Source: Bacteroidota bacterium
GTDB taxonomy: Bacteria > Bacteroidota > Bacteroidia > Chitinophagales > Chitinophagaceae
Assembly (NCBI GenBank): GCA_018266775.1
Contig: JAFDZS010000008.1
Coordinates: 434,001-498,000, forward strand
Reading direction: 5' to 3'
DNA length: 64,000 bases
Below are positions 24,281-34,066 of this stretch, one piece after another. The notes beneath the pieces were generated by a model that was given only the letters and a program-made list of their open reading frames with translations, was not told where the DNA came from and did not search any database. The position numbers were made by a program, and so were the translations under genes. How positions within the stretch are numbered: position 1 is the stretch's first letter; every line of letters begins with the position of its first letter.

Positions 24281-25035
24281 ATAAATTTGTCCATCCAGTC
24301 ATTGATGCGGAAAGAGGCTACTGATATCTGTGCTTTATTGCGAAAAGTAAATATCATTTCTGTTTTCTTTTTATTGATAGATTCCAGTTGAGATTGATTA
24401 ATGATATAACTCCGGTGAATTTTTGTAAATGCCGGGTTAGCCAACACAGTATCGGTATAATATTTCATACTTTTTCCACTTACAATATGTGTACCATCGG
24501 TCATATAAAAATTAGTATAGGAGCTGTCTGCTTCCAGGTAATTAATTTCATCCAGTTGCAGTACTAAAACTTTTTTCAGCGTGTTTACATAAATCCTCGT
24601 TGGTGCTGCACAAATAGGTTTGCTGTTTGGGTTTAAACTGTTTGTTTGATCAATGGTTTCCTGTTTATCCCTGTAAAATTTATCATACCGGTTAATAAGC
24701 TCCCGCAGGCTTAAAGCGGAAACAGGTTTTACTATATAATGCAATGCTGCAGTATTAAATGCATCTACAGCATATTCTTTATGCATGGTTAAATACGCAA
24801 AAGGAATATCCATTTCTTTCAGTTTTTCACCCAGCCATAATCCGTTCTTTCCGGGCATTTCAATATCCAGCAGGGCAAGATCGGGCTTTTTGGCAGCACA
24901 AAATTCCAGGGCTGTTTCGGCATCTGAAAAAGTTCCCGCCACTTCCAATTCCTCAAAAGACTCGGCCAGTGCTTCAAATTTTACAATGTTGATTTCTGTA
25001 TCATCAACATAAATTACAGATATTTTATCTTTCAT
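24277..25035 (-). CDS. LytTR-family response regulator
   Basis: This 252-residue protein has a receiver domain (residues about 3-120), with the phosphoacceptor Asp near residue 57 in PDLALLDIEMPGKNG and the conserved Lys in HYIVKPVSALSL. A C-terminal LytTR DNA-binding domain follows (PTRIYVNTLKKVLVLQLDEI, NYLEADSSYTNFYM, HRSYIINQSQLESI, about 145-250). Such regulators bind direct repeats and often control surface or polysaccharide genes. It is 4 bases downstream of a large sensor kinase and forms a two-component pair with it. Its stop codon is provided by the palindromic repeat. Confidence 0.9.
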   Translation of the reverse strand: MKDKISVIYVDDTEINIVKFEALAESFEELEVAGTFSDAETALEFCAAKKPDLALLDIEMPGKNGLWLGEKLKEMDIPFAYLTMHKEYAVDAFNTAALHYIVKPVSALSLRELINRYDKFYRDKQETIDQTNSLNPNSKPICAAPTRIYVNTLKKVLVLQLDEINYLEADSSYTNFYMTDGTHIVSGKSMKYYTDTVLANPAFTKIHRSYIINQSQLESINKKKTEMIFTFRNKAQISVASFRINDWMDKFM

Positions 25036-25039
25036 GGTT

Positions 25040-28000
25040 TTATACTGTTGTTTTAGGTAAACTAATGTTCCAGTTAATGGTATCGTTCACAATATCAATA
25101 ATAATAAAAGAATTAATTTTTGTTGCAGCCAGTTGTATCATCTTCAGCCCGACTGATCCTTCTTTGCCCGGTTCCCAATCTTTCTGCACCGAAAACAATT
25201 GCTGAATACGGATGAGCGCTTCAATACCCGAGCGGTTAAAAGTATTGGATAATCTTATTGTTATCGCTTCGTTCATTTCTGTTACGGCTACCTGCACAAC
25301 GGTTTGCGTAACTGCATATTTAACAGCATTGTCCAGTAAGTTCCGCAAAATAAGGGAGAGCATTCCGGGGTCGGTTTCAATATTTGTATTTCCGGCAGAT
25401 GTAATACTTAACTGCACCTCTTTTTGCCTTGCAAACTCGGTATATACTACAGACAGGTCTTTAATTATATCCAAAATATTTACCGGTACTGGTTTTATTT
25501 TTAATTGCTTTTGCTGCACCAGGCTCCAGTTGAGTAAATTTTGCAGCAGCAGGTCTAAGCCTGCACCGGTTTCATCTATTTGTGCGCTGATTTTTTTAAT
25601 ACGGTCGTACTGCCCTTTTTTTATTAAGAAGTTGATGGATTCTGCCAGGTTGTTGTATGCTTTAACGGGTGTTCTTAAATCATGTGCTATTATGGTAAAC
25701 AATTGCTGGCGGTTTTGATCGATAGCAGACAATGATTTGTTTTTTAGAATACTTATTCGCCAGGAATATAATAAGGTCAGCCCGGCACTTAACAGTACAG
25801 CATACCCTAACCACGCCCACCACCTTAAATACCAATATTGCTGCACAATAAATGTATAGCTCAGTGGTTGTATTAAATCGTTATTTACTGCACGAACTTC
25901 TACTTTATACTTACCTGCCAACAGATTATGCAATAACACTTTACCGTCAATAGTAAGTGGCTGCCAGGCAGTGTCTGCAATTCCCAGCAAGCGCCATTCC
26001 AGGTTTAGGTTGGGTATTTTTGAGTAGGGAAAATTAAACAAAAATGTGAGGCGTTCAAAATTGGCTGGTATTAAAGTTTGATTTTGTTGTTTTACGGCAA
26101 TATCATTAATCAATACTGCTTCCAGGAATATTGATGCGTGTTGGTTGGTCAATAAACGCTGAATGTTTTTACTGCTGAACTTCACCACACCACTCATTGA
26201 TGCAAAATAAACTGAATCCCCGTCTACCAGGCCACAATCGCTGAAGCCACCATTAAATTCCTCTACAGTCATTCCGTATTCTTTACCAAACCGGTGGTAG
26301 CTGATGTACGCTTTACGGCCATCCAGGTAATCAAATAACTGCGGTTGTTCCATTAAATATAATCCTGTATTTGTGGGCATCCAGTAATAACCCATGTTAT
26401 CTTTAAGCACATAGTGGCAAAATAATAAAGAGTTTTGTGCATCGGGGGGTAATTGAATCAGCTTATTCCTTTTTGTGCTGTAGCACCAAATCCCTTTGTT
26501 TCTGCCGGTAATAAATACCAGCCCATTTTCGCTGTCGTAAGTTAACCCCCTGGGTTCTGCATAAAAAAGGCTGTCTGAAATAGCAGTAATGCTGTTACTA
26601 TGCAAATCAATAATGCAAAGGCGATAATCTGCTATAGCAAATAAACTGGCACTGTCACGGCTGCAAATTATCTGAGGTCCAGCATTGGTATTTATTTTTT
26701 TTAAAGGTACCGGAATTGCTTTATGGTTAATAAAACTGTAGTTGTATAAAGCGTGCTGGTTATCATGAGGGTGCCGTATCAATAAATAAGTGTTGTTTCC
26801 AATCGTTACTGCATCTCTTGCCTGTAAATCTGTTTCATTACTGGTTCTTTTATATCGCAACGCATTTTGATCGGTTATCAAATAACCGCCGCTTGAAGGG
26901 TACAACAATTCTTTATCATTCATTTTTACAATGGGTGCCCAGTTATCGTAGCTGGTATTAAAAACAGCAAATTTCACAAAGTCGTTATTGGTGAGCAGCC
27001 TGTTTCCGCTTTTATAAACATTATATACTGCGTTATCGCTTTTCCCTGAAGTATCATTTATATTCATGAAGGTCTTTTTTCTGTTCAGAATAAAGCCTCC
27101 CAAAATAGAAGTGATAAAAAAATCACCTGTTGACTGATCAAAATATGTAAAGTTTGCACCATCAGAACGTGCGATCTGCAATTCAGTTTTAATATGCAAA
27201 GAGTCGTTTGCCCATTTAAATTGCAATATGCCTTTGTAGTTTCTGACAATGACCGTTGTATCGGAAAACTGGCTGACGCCCGAAGTAATCGCCAAATTGT
27301 TATCATCCATAAAACTGCTGGCTAACTCCGAATACGTTTCCTGTAAAAAAGCGCCTTTGTAATATACCCTGCAATGCCCCTTGCTTACAACTACCAAATG
27401 CTTCCTTACGATTGTATAAAATGGGGAGTAGGGTAAAAAAGCGGTTTCATCAAAACGTTTAATTACGCCTTTGTTGTAATAAAATATCATTTTACCCCTG
27501 GCTACATAAAACTCATCTTTGTCAACATAAAAAGCAGAATAAACATAACCGTTTTGGTTACGGTACCAATCCATAAAAAAACTATCCGATACAGGGTCGT
27601 TCATTTTGCATACAGTGGTGGGGCTTTGTGTAAAGTATACAAAATTGCCAGATAAATACTTTGTCTTGGGAAAGTACATGCCGCCTGTATCCATTACCTG
27701 CAGTTGACTGTTTTCATTCACATACAGCCAGTTGTTGGTATTGGTAAAAATAATTGTATTGCCGGGGCCTTGCATAAAATCCATCGACTCTCCAATTTTT
27801 GATCCATCCGGTTGCTGTTTGCTCATGTTGGTTAATTGCTGCCCGTTCCATTTAATGATAATCCCCGAAGCACTTACTATCCAGTAAAATCCATTATGAT
27901 CTTTAATAATGCTCTGTATCTGGCTTTCTGGGCAAACGTTTGATATAATATATGCAGTTTGTGAATATTCATCTAAAGAAACTGTTTGAGCCTGAGCAAA

Positions 28001-28057
28001 GTTTGCTGTAAAAAAAATTAATAAAATTATGTTGTATATTTTTATCCGCTTCTTCAT
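25040..28057 (-). CDS. Propeller-type sensor histidine kinase
   Basis: This protein of about 1005 residues begins with a signal peptide (MKKRIKIYNIILLIFFTANFAQA). The region to about residue 690 looks like the two-component propeller plus Y_Y_Y domain (for example IIKDHNGFYWIVSASGII and DNMGYYWMPTNTGLYLMEQP). A membrane segment follows (WWAWLGYAVLLSAGLTLLYSW), then a HisKA domain (FTIIAHDLRTPVKAYNNLAE) and an ATP-binding domain (LRNLLDNAVKYAV). HisKA with a LytTR partner is unusual, since LytTR regulators more often pair with His_kinase (LytS-type) domains. The ATG at 28057 gives the cleanest signal; an upstream ATG at 28087 adds 10 residues. Confidence 0.85.
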   Translation of the reverse strand: MKKRIKIYNIILLIFFTANFAQAQTVSLDEYSQTAYIISNVCPESQIQSIIKDHNGFYWIVSASGIIIKWNGQQLTNMSKQQPDGSKIGESMDFMQGPGNTIIFTNTNNWLYVNENSQLQVMDTGGMYFPKTKYLSGNFVYFTQSPTTVCKMNDPVSDSFFMDWYRNQNGYVYSAFYVDKDEFYVARGKMIFYYNKGVIKRFDETAFLPYSPFYTIVRKHLVVVSKGHCRVYYKGAFLQETYSELASSFMDDNNLAITSGVSQFSDTTVIVRNYKGILQFKWANDSLHIKTELQIARSDGANFTYFDQSTGDFFITSILGGFILNRKKTFMNINDTSGKSDNAVYNVYKSGNRLLTNNDFVKFAVFNTSYDNWAPIVKMNDKELLYPSSGGYLITDQNALRYKRTSNETDLQARDAVTIGNNTYLLIRHPHDNQHALYNYSFINHKAIPVPLKKINTNAGPQIICSRDSASLFAIADYRLCIIDLHSNSITAISDSLFYAEPRGLTYDSENGLVFITGRNKGIWCYSTKRNKLIQLPPDAQNSLLFCHYVLKDNMGYYWMPTNTGLYLMEQPQLFDYLDGRKAYISYHRFGKEYGMTVEEFNGGFSDCGLVDGDSVYFASMSGVVKFSSKNIQRLLTNQHASIFLEAVLINDIAVKQQNQTLIPANFERLTFLFNFPYSKIPNLNLEWRLLGIADTAWQPLTIDGKVLLHNLLAGKYKVEVRAVNNDLIQPLSYTFIVQQYWYLRWWAWLGYAVLLSAGLTLLYSWRISILKNKSLSAIDQNRQQLFTIIAHDLRTPVKAYNNLAESINFLIKKGQYDRIKKISAQIDETGAGLDLLLQNLLNWSLVQQKQLKIKPVPVNILDIIKDLSVVYTEFARQKEVQLSITSAGNTNIETDPGMLSLILRNLLDNAVKYAVTQTVVQVAVTEMNEAITIRLSNTFNRSGIEALIRIQQLFSVQKDWEPGKEGSVGLKMIQLAATKINSFIIIDIVNDTINWNISLPKTTV

Positions 28058-28416
28058 AATGGCAACGCAATGATTCTTAAAACACATAGTCGTTACAAAA
28101 AAGCATACTTGAAAGTTACATTTAAAGATACCCGGAACAGTAAATGCAAGTTACCAGTACCGGTTTCTTCAGGGAATTACTTTATTGATAAGATTGAATA
28201 ATTACCACCGCAATAAAACAGTATGATCATTTGTACCAGAACCTAATAACCAAATTTAAAAATTATCAAACACATTTTTCAAATTATATTTGATTGGTGT
28301 TGTTATTGCGCCTCATATCAACGTCATTGCAGATTGTTTAATTTTTTTGTATAAGATTAAATAAATAAGAAATAGGATAATAACAACTAAACCGATTTTT
28401 ACAAATACAGGGCTAT
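28058..28416. other. Intergenic stretch upstream of the propeller kinase
   Basis: About 360 AT-rich bases between the propeller kinase start and the terminator of the next gene. I see no ORF, no repeat family and no promoter pair with correct spacing. It must hold the kinase promoter. Confidence 0.5.
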
Positions 28417-28450
28417 AAAAAAAGCTGCCAAAAATTTGGCAGCTTTTTTT
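28417..28450 (-). terminator. Terminator of the first surface-protein gene
   Basis: AAAGCTGCC and GGCAGCTTT form a stem around an AT loop, with A/T runs on both sides. On the minus strand it directly follows the stop of the gene at 28463-30469. Confidence 0.85.
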
Positions 28451-28462
28451 ATAGCATTCAAA

Positions 28463-30469
28463 TTAATAAAGTTGTTCTATCAACAACAGGTTTCCGGAAT
28501 AACCGCCTGCAACCACTTCAATTATCCTGTAATATTTACTGGCATTTGAATCATATACGTAGCATTCCTGGTGGTCTCCTGCGGTACCCATGCTCCAGGA
28601 ACCTCCATAATACGCATAAGCAGTATTTAAAGTTGATGAAACCCCCTCGGCACTGAGATAACTGCCGGCTCCTATAACATGGGTACCTCCCTGCGTACTT
28701 ATTGTACCGGATGTAGTGGACAGCATTAAACTGTTAGGAGATGCACCAATTTCTGCATTAATATTATTAAACGTTACTGTTGTTCCATTATTTACTAACT
28801 GGCCATTTTTTATAGTGTTGGATCCGTCCAGCCTTTCTTCCCTGATAATATAATTACCGCCGGAAAGTACAGCCAGTTCCAGCCTGTACCACGTACTTGT
28901 GTTGTCTTCTTTGAAAAAAACGTCTTCAATATCTCCGGGATTCAAACTTAAACCACTGCTCCAGGTAATAGGATAGGCGCCTGAAGGTGAATAAGACCCA
29001 CCGTAGTAATTAGAATAAGCGGTCATACCAGAACCGGATGTATATACCTGCCCGCCCCAGTCCCCGGTAACACTGGCTGCGCCAATTGGAGCAATAAATA
29101 AAGACTTATTGCCGGAAGAAGGCACCTGGATATTAAATGTTGCACCTAATGTTATTGAGGTACCAGCCTGAACAACATTTGCCGCCATGCTGGTTCCGGA
29201 TATATTATCAGATCTTTCAAACCTGATTAAATTGTTGTTGCCCGAAGGGCCATAAATAACAGTAATCTTATATGCCCTGCCGGTAGTAATATTTCTTAAA
29301 AATATACATTGGTATTGACCACTCTGGTTAAAGTTCCAGGAACTGTTAATATAAGTATAAGTGCTGTTTAAAGTAACCGTTTGCAAGCCTGTACAGTTTG
29401 ATGCAGGGCCGGAGCCTGTATTACTTCTTTGAAAACTGGTATATTCAACTGAAAGGGTACCGCTAACAGCGCCAATCTGCAACGACCTGTTGCCAGATGA
29501 TGGAATGGTTACTTTGATACCATCATTGATCACATCAACTCCGGAATTAACCACAGTTGAAGATGCATATCCACTAAATGAGACACTGCAGCCTTCTGGT
29601 AAATTAAAAGTTATTGAACCGGATGTGGTTGCACCTGTATAAGTACCGGTAAGGTTATATATCAATGTTCCCCCTCCAGGATTATATGTACCGGCAACTC
29701 TGGTGAGAGAAAGGCCGCTTTGTGTTATTGTAGTACTTCCATATGAAGAACCACTGCCGGCTGTATAATTTAATGTTACTGCTGCTGTATATGCTGTGTT
29801 TTGTACCAATAATGCAGTTGCCGGGCTTAATGGTGTTGATGATGTTGTTGAGCAATTAAAAGTAGCCCCGGGAGCAAATGTTACACTAAAATTGCAGGTT
29901 TGTCCCGATAAGGTCACTGTATAACTGTAAGTACCACTCGCCGGGGGGGTTCCAGATGCTGTGAGTGTTATAATTTGATTTGCACCAGCAGTTAAAATGT
30001 TGCCAGACCCTGTAAATTGTACTCCATTGGCAGTATTTGTACCTGCACTGTAACTACCTGTTGAAGTTACTGTTATAGTGAGTATTTTACTGTTCGAGCT
30101 GTTCATTGCAACACCTTCCGTGAAAGTACCGGAAAGAGTTCCGGTGCAGTTTAGTGTACTTGCAGCAAAAGCAGCTGGTCCGTAATTGCTGCTCCCTACA
30201 GGTATCCAGCCCGGAGTAATACTTGTGACCGAGGTATCATAATTATACAAACCCCTGGGCTTACAATCAGTGCAATAAATAATTAGTCCATCTTCAGGAT
30301 TATTCACAGCATTCATTTGTACCTGTGTCATACGGGGTGGTAAAAATCCTTTTGTTGTGCTGGTTACATCTAATACTGCTGAAGCTTTGGGTGTATTGGT
30401 GCCAATACCCACCTGGGCTTTCATAATAACAGGTAATGTCATAAAGAAAAGGCAAAGAAGTTTTTTCAT
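28463..30469 (-). CDS. Large secreted repeat protein, surface or adhesin-like
   Basis: This 668-residue protein has a signal peptide and then the Bacteroidota leader AQVGIGTNTPKASAVLDVTSTTKGFLPPRMTQ, seen as QVGIGTNTPKASAVLDV and KGFLPPRMTQVQ. This block resembles phage tail-fibre or collar-like N-termini and is shared with the next gene. Ser/Thr/Gly-rich Ig-like units follow (FTEGVAMNSSNSKILTITV, ITLTASGTPPASGTYSYTV). The C-terminal part holds three similar units with GNRSLQIG, GNKSLFIA and PNSLMLST. No T9SS sorting domain of the usual kind is visible at the C-terminus (LLLIEQLY). Function is unknown; a structural or adhesive surface role is an inference. Confidence 0.7.
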   Translation of the reverse strand: MKKLLCLFFMTLPVIMKAQVGIGTNTPKASAVLDVTSTTKGFLPPRMTQVQMNAVNNPEDGLIIYCTDCKPRGLYNYDTSVTSITPGWIPVGSSNYGPAAFAASTLNCTGTLSGTFTEGVAMNSSNSKILTITVTSTGSYSAGTNTANGVQFTGSGNILTAGANQIITLTASGTPPASGTYSYTVTLSGQTCNFSVTFAPGATFNCSTTSSTPLSPATALLVQNTAYTAAVTLNYTAGSGSSYGSTTITQSGLSLTRVAGTYNPGGGTLIYNLTGTYTGATTSGSITFNLPEGCSVSFSGYASSTVVNSGVDVINDGIKVTIPSSGNRSLQIGAVSGTLSVEYTSFQRSNTGSGPASNCTGLQTVTLNSTYTYINSSWNFNQSGQYQCIFLRNITTGRAYKITVIYGPSGNNNLIRFERSDNISGTSMAANVVQAGTSITLGATFNIQVPSSGNKSLFIAPIGAASVTGDWGGQVYTSGSGMTAYSNYYGGSYSPSGAYPITWSSGLSLNPGDIEDVFFKEDNTSTWYRLELAVLSGGNYIIREERLDGSNTIKNGQLVNNGTTVTFNNINAEIGASPNSLMLSTTSGTISTQGGTHVIGAGSYLSAEGVSSTLNTAYAYYGGSWSMGTAGDHQECYVYDSNASKYYRIIEVVAGGYSGNLLLIEQLY

Positions 30470-30609
30470 TTTTTTTGATTTGATATTTGTTTACGAAATT
30501 TTGGAATAGAGGTCTTCGATATTAATTGCGATACGTTTGGAAATTGGATGTATAGCCTAAATTGAGCCGGACAGAAGTGGCTTTGTTCATCGCCTTTAAT
30601 ACAACTGCT

Positions 30610-30638
30610 TAAAAGTGCCGGGCAATTTAATGCCCGGC
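30610..30638 (-). terminator. Hairpin after the second surface-protein gene
   Basis: GCCGGGCA (30617-30624) pairs perfectly with TGCCCGGC (30631-30638). On the minus strand it is followed by ACTTTT, so the U-tract is short. It lies about 40 bases past the stop of the gene at 30676. Confidence 0.6.
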
Positions 30639-30675
30639 TGTAATCGTCATTGTTAAACAAAAAACTATATCATTC

Positions 30676-32619
30676 TTATTGCAGCTCACTTATACCCAGT
30701 TCCGTTACCATTGCCCAGGAAGCAGGAACGTACTGAATACTGCTGCAGTTGGTACTAATCACCCGGATCTTCACATCAATATCAGCAGATGGCGTATAGA
30801 ATAATTCCGCTACCGGCTGGCGCCCGCCCTGGAAACTATTGCCTATCCATACATTACTTGCCGTAACCGAGCTTTCCAGCGGTACGTTGTTCGTGGCATC
30901 CCACCATTGTACCTGCATATAGCTGCCACCTCCTGCATTGTACAATTTAAAATCAGCGTTATAAACCAGGCGGTAGGTTTTGCCGGCTTTGAGTGAGATT
31001 TTTGTGTTGCCGTCATTGGCAATGCCTGTACCGGAGAGTTTTTGATCCAGCGCCAGGTCAGTATTATTCGGGCTATTGATAATAGTGGCGGTGCCGTTAT
31101 CAAGCGAAATATTCCCTGCCGTTGCTGCAGAAGTGTCCACCCCAAGCTGTTGTACAATAAGCGTTGAGCCTGTGCCTAATTCAAAAGTTTGTCCGTTGGC
31201 ATCTACAATCTTTATTTTCACATCCTGGGTGGTGGCAGGAGTATATATCATTTCCAGTCTTCCACTGTTGCCGTGATCATCGGGCGAATTCAGATTATCC
31301 ACCTGGCTATAAGAGGATTGAGACAATGCTGTTCCCGATGCATCGGTAAACATTGCCGAAACCCAACCACTGGCACTGTAATTCATATACCAGGGCGAAT
31401 ATATGAGCTTGTAGGTTTTGCCTCCTGTGAGTGTAACGGCACCGGTAGTGGTATTTACGGGAATAGTTCCGCTGGATACAGTATTCATAACCACAGTAGA
31501 GCCATTCGCTAATCCGGTCTGATTGCTGGAACTTCTCGATGCCATTACATAATCAACCGTATTTAAAGTACCTGCATTATATTGAAAGCCGAGTTCCTGG
31601 ATTAAAGCCGATGCGCCGGTTGCATACAGGTCTGCTGTACCATTTGCTGCGGTTACCCGCAATTTTACCTGCTGGCTGGCTGAAGTGGTGTATATAATAT
31701 CTGCAACAGGTCTGTCTGATTGAGAAATAGTGCTCGTGTTCGTGGTAAAAACACCTCTCCCTATTTGGCTTCCGACCAGTGGTGTATTGGTACCTGCATC
31801 CACCCACTCTACTTCAATATCGCCTACATTGGAAAGGGAATAGTTGATAAAATAACCTTCAAATGTCAGCCGGTAGGTTTTATTGGCGCTGAGCGTATAA
31901 ACTCCGGTACCGGTATTGTAAGGAATGGTTCCGTTTACTTTGTTGTTCAGGATAATATCTGAGTTGACTCCTATTCCGGTTTGATTCGTACTGGTTCTGG
32001 AGGCAGTAATATAGTTAATAGTACTACCACTGTATGTAGTAGTAGAAAAAGCGCAAAATGGGGTGGTGTTTAATGCATAAATGTTGACCCCTGCTGAGGT
32101 GGGTGTACCGCTTGCTGTTAGTGTTATTTGCTGGTTGCCCGTACCCGCAAAGGTACCGCTGCCGCTGAAGGTAACGCCATTGGCTGTGGTAGATATATTG
32201 TAGGTGCCTGCTGTGGTAACTGTTGCCGTTACTACTTTTGTAACACCACTGGCTGCCTGCCCAACAATCAACAGTCCCGTTTGTGCACCACCGCAATCCC
32301 AAGTGCTGACGGATGCACTGCCGTTACTGCTGTTACTGCTGTTACCAATTGTTTTAATACCAGACCATGCCGGGGTTGAGGAGCCATCATAAACATACAA
32401 CCCCTTTGGCGAACAATCCGTACAATAAATAATCAGACCGTCAACCGGGTTGCTGATTGCATTCATTTGCGCCTGGGTCATCCGTGGTGGCAAAAAACCC
32501 TTCGTAGTACTGGTTACATCTAATGCAGCTGATGAAACGGGTGTGGTTGTGCCTATCCCAACCTGGGCGTAGGACAATGCTGGTAAAACCAATAATAAAA
32601 AGTAAAATAGCTTTTTCAT
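30676..32619 (-). CDS. Large secreted repeat protein, paralogue of the downstream gene
   Basis: This 647-residue protein has a signal peptide and the same N-terminal block as its neighbour (AQVGIGTTTPVSSAALDV, KGFLPPRMTQAQMN, GLIIYCTDCSPKGLYVYD). After one Ig-like unit it contains three related segments of roughly 130 residues. These open with ITASRTSTNQTGIG, VMASRSSSNQTGL and NISLDNGTATI, and each contains [KG]TYRL or [KG]TYKL followed by a NYS or LYN element. The fold could be a jelly-roll or C1q-like module. Function is unknown. It lies in tandem with the 668-residue gene, 207 bases away, which suggests duplication of the N-terminal export or anchor block with different C-terminal modules. 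Confidence 0.7.
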   Translation of the reverse strand: MKKLFYFLLLVLPALSYAQVGIGTTTPVSSAALDVTSTTKGFLPPRMTQAQMNAISNPVDGLIIYCTDCSPKGLYVYDGSSTPAWSGIKTIGNSSNSSNGSASVSTWDCGGAQTGLLIVGQAASGVTKVVTATVTTAGTYNISTTANGVTFSGSGTFAGTGNQQITLTASGTPTSAGVNIYALNTTPFCAFSTTTYSGSTINYITASRTSTNQTGIGVNSDIILNNKVNGTIPYNTGTGVYTLSANKTYRLTFEGYFINYSLSNVGDIEVEWVDAGTNTPLVGSQIGRGVFTTNTSTISQSDRPVADIIYTTSASQQVKLRVTAANGTADLYATGASALIQELGFQYNAGTLNTVDYVMASRSSSNQTGLANGSTVVMNTVSSGTIPVNTTTGAVTLTGGKTYKLIYSPWYMNYSASGWVSAMFTDASGTALSQSSYSQVDNLNSPDDHGNSGRLEMIYTPATTQDVKIKIVDANGQTFELGTGSTLIVQQLGVDTSAATAGNISLDNGTATIINSPNNTDLALDQKLSGTGIANDGNTKISLKAGKTYRLVYNADFKLYNAGGGSYMQVQWWDATNNVPLESSVTASNVWIGNSFQGGRQPVAELFYTPSADIDVKIRVISTNCSSIQYVPASWAMVTELGISELQ

Positions 32620-32848
32620 ATTTATATTTTATAATTGAAAACTTAATGCGTTCTCGGGTTACATTATGGCATTTGAAAATTAAAATTGACCATATTGTAG
32701 CCTGCAATACGCTGAGTTGTGCCGGGTTGTAATAGGTTCAATATTCATTTTCGCATAGTACCGCTGGCTTTTATAGTTCGTATTTATTGGATATAAAACG
32801 AGGCGCTGTTGTTATTACGGCTATCCTATGCTGCTATATCTATTTTTG

Positions 32849-34045
32849 TTATTGCTGTTTAATTAATTTCTGTACCGGTGCTATGGCGCTGCCATCGGAT
32901 GCAATTGTTTTTACCGTGTACGTGCCTGCTGCCAGGCCTGCTGTGTTGATGCGGACAATGTTATCGCCCTTGTTTACACTGATGGTGGTGCTGAGTACAT
33001 TTTGGCCCAGGCTGTTATACACCATCACCTGGCCTTTACCCGCTGTATTGGCACTGAAGTTCAGCGTTAACTGTGGTGTGCTGCTGCTTACCGGGTTGGG
33101 GTACATGCTGAAGTAATCCTTACCGCTGCAGTTGGTTTTTACCACCGTGGTGCCGCTGTATTCATAACTGTTATCGTTTTCCACCAGCTTTAAGCGGTAG
33201 TACACGGCTCCATCGGGTTGCGCTGTATTGAAGCTGTACGTGCTGCCCGTGAGCTTACCTGATGATGCCACGCTGCCCACTTTCTTAAAGTTGATGTTAT
33301 CCACACTCTGCTCCACTTCAAAATGATTGAAGTTCACTTCATCATTGGTTAACCATGTTAAGGCTGCTGAACAGTTTACTGCATTGCCGCTAAAAGCGGA
33401 GAGCTTTAAGGGAAGGTTGATGAGCGCATTGGTGCTGACAAAGGGGCTGTTTGTTTCAAATTGCCCGGTAGTACTTATTCCGGCATTTGAATAGAACAAT
33501 ACGCCACCGGATGTTGGATCGGGTGATACCTGCCCCAGCGGGCCTCCCAAGGTGCTTGATAATTGGATATAAGTATATCCCTGCCCGTTGGAGGAACCAC
33601 CACCAATATTATCTAAACTGGCTAAATATACCTGGCTTGTATTTGCTGCATTACTGGTAAGCGTGACAGTTGCAAAGGTAATTTCAGTATTTGCAGTAAA
33701 CGAAACAGGCGCAGTAGATGAGCTGGTGAAACCAAATGTATAAAACCTGTAACCGGAATAAGCCGGGTTAGTTTCTGTATAGCCTGAATACACAACCGGC
33801 GGGTTCATGGCATTAATAGCTGGATCTACCACAACACTGGCTGTGGGTGCCGGACTAACTGAAGCCGGTATTGCTAATGTTATCAACGCCTGATCAACAT
33901 AAGACAAATTACTGGTAAAGTCGGGCTTAAAAACAATGTCAACTGAATGAGGCCCCGTACCTGGTCTTATTGATGCCTGTAGCGTTTGCGCCTGTAGCGA
34001 CCCTGCCAAGATGATACATATGAAGGCTGTTATAATTCTTTTCAT
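32849..34045 (-). CDS. T9SS-exported protein with cohesin-like N-terminal domain
   Basis: This 398-residue protein has a signal peptide (MKRIITAFICIILAGSLQAQ). A beta-rich N-terminal domain follows (residues about 20-190, with SVDIVFKPDFTSNLSYVDQ and NTEITFATVTLTSN), which has the look of a cohesin or adhesion module. The next part, AALTWLTNDEVNFNHFEVEQSVDN, is a fibronectin-like unit common in T9SS cargo. The type A sorting domain ends it: YPNPVSSSTPQLTLNF, GKGQVMVYNSLGQNVLS and TAGLAAGTYTVKTIASDG. It should be exported through the outer membrane and surface-anchored. It sits 22 bases downstream of the 532-residue gene, so the two form an operon. Confidence 0.75.
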   Translation of the reverse strand: MKRIITAFICIILAGSLQAQTLQASIRPGTGPHSVDIVFKPDFTSNLSYVDQALITLAIPASVSPAPTASVVVDPAINAMNPPVVYSGYTETNPAYSGYRFYTFGFTSSSTAPVSFTANTEITFATVTLTSNAANTSQVYLASLDNIGGGSSNGQGYTYIQLSSTLGGPLGQVSPDPTSGGVLFYSNAGISTTGQFETNSPFVSTNALINLPLKLSAFSGNAVNCSAALTWLTNDEVNFNHFEVEQSVDNINFKKVGSVASSGKLTGSTYSFNTAQPDGAVYYRLKLVENDNSYEYSGTTVVKTNCSGKDYFSMYPNPVSSSTPQLTLNFSANTAGKGQVMVYNSLGQNVLSTTISVNKGDNIVRINTAGLAAGTYTVKTIASDGSAIAPVQKLIKQQ

Positions 34046-34066
34046 ATTGAATAATTAAATACTTTA

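Noticed and set aside
25212..25718. Plus-strand frame of 168 codons opposite the propeller kinase
   Set aside because: It mirrors the kinase HisKA/ATPase region; composition is typical of an antisense shadow.
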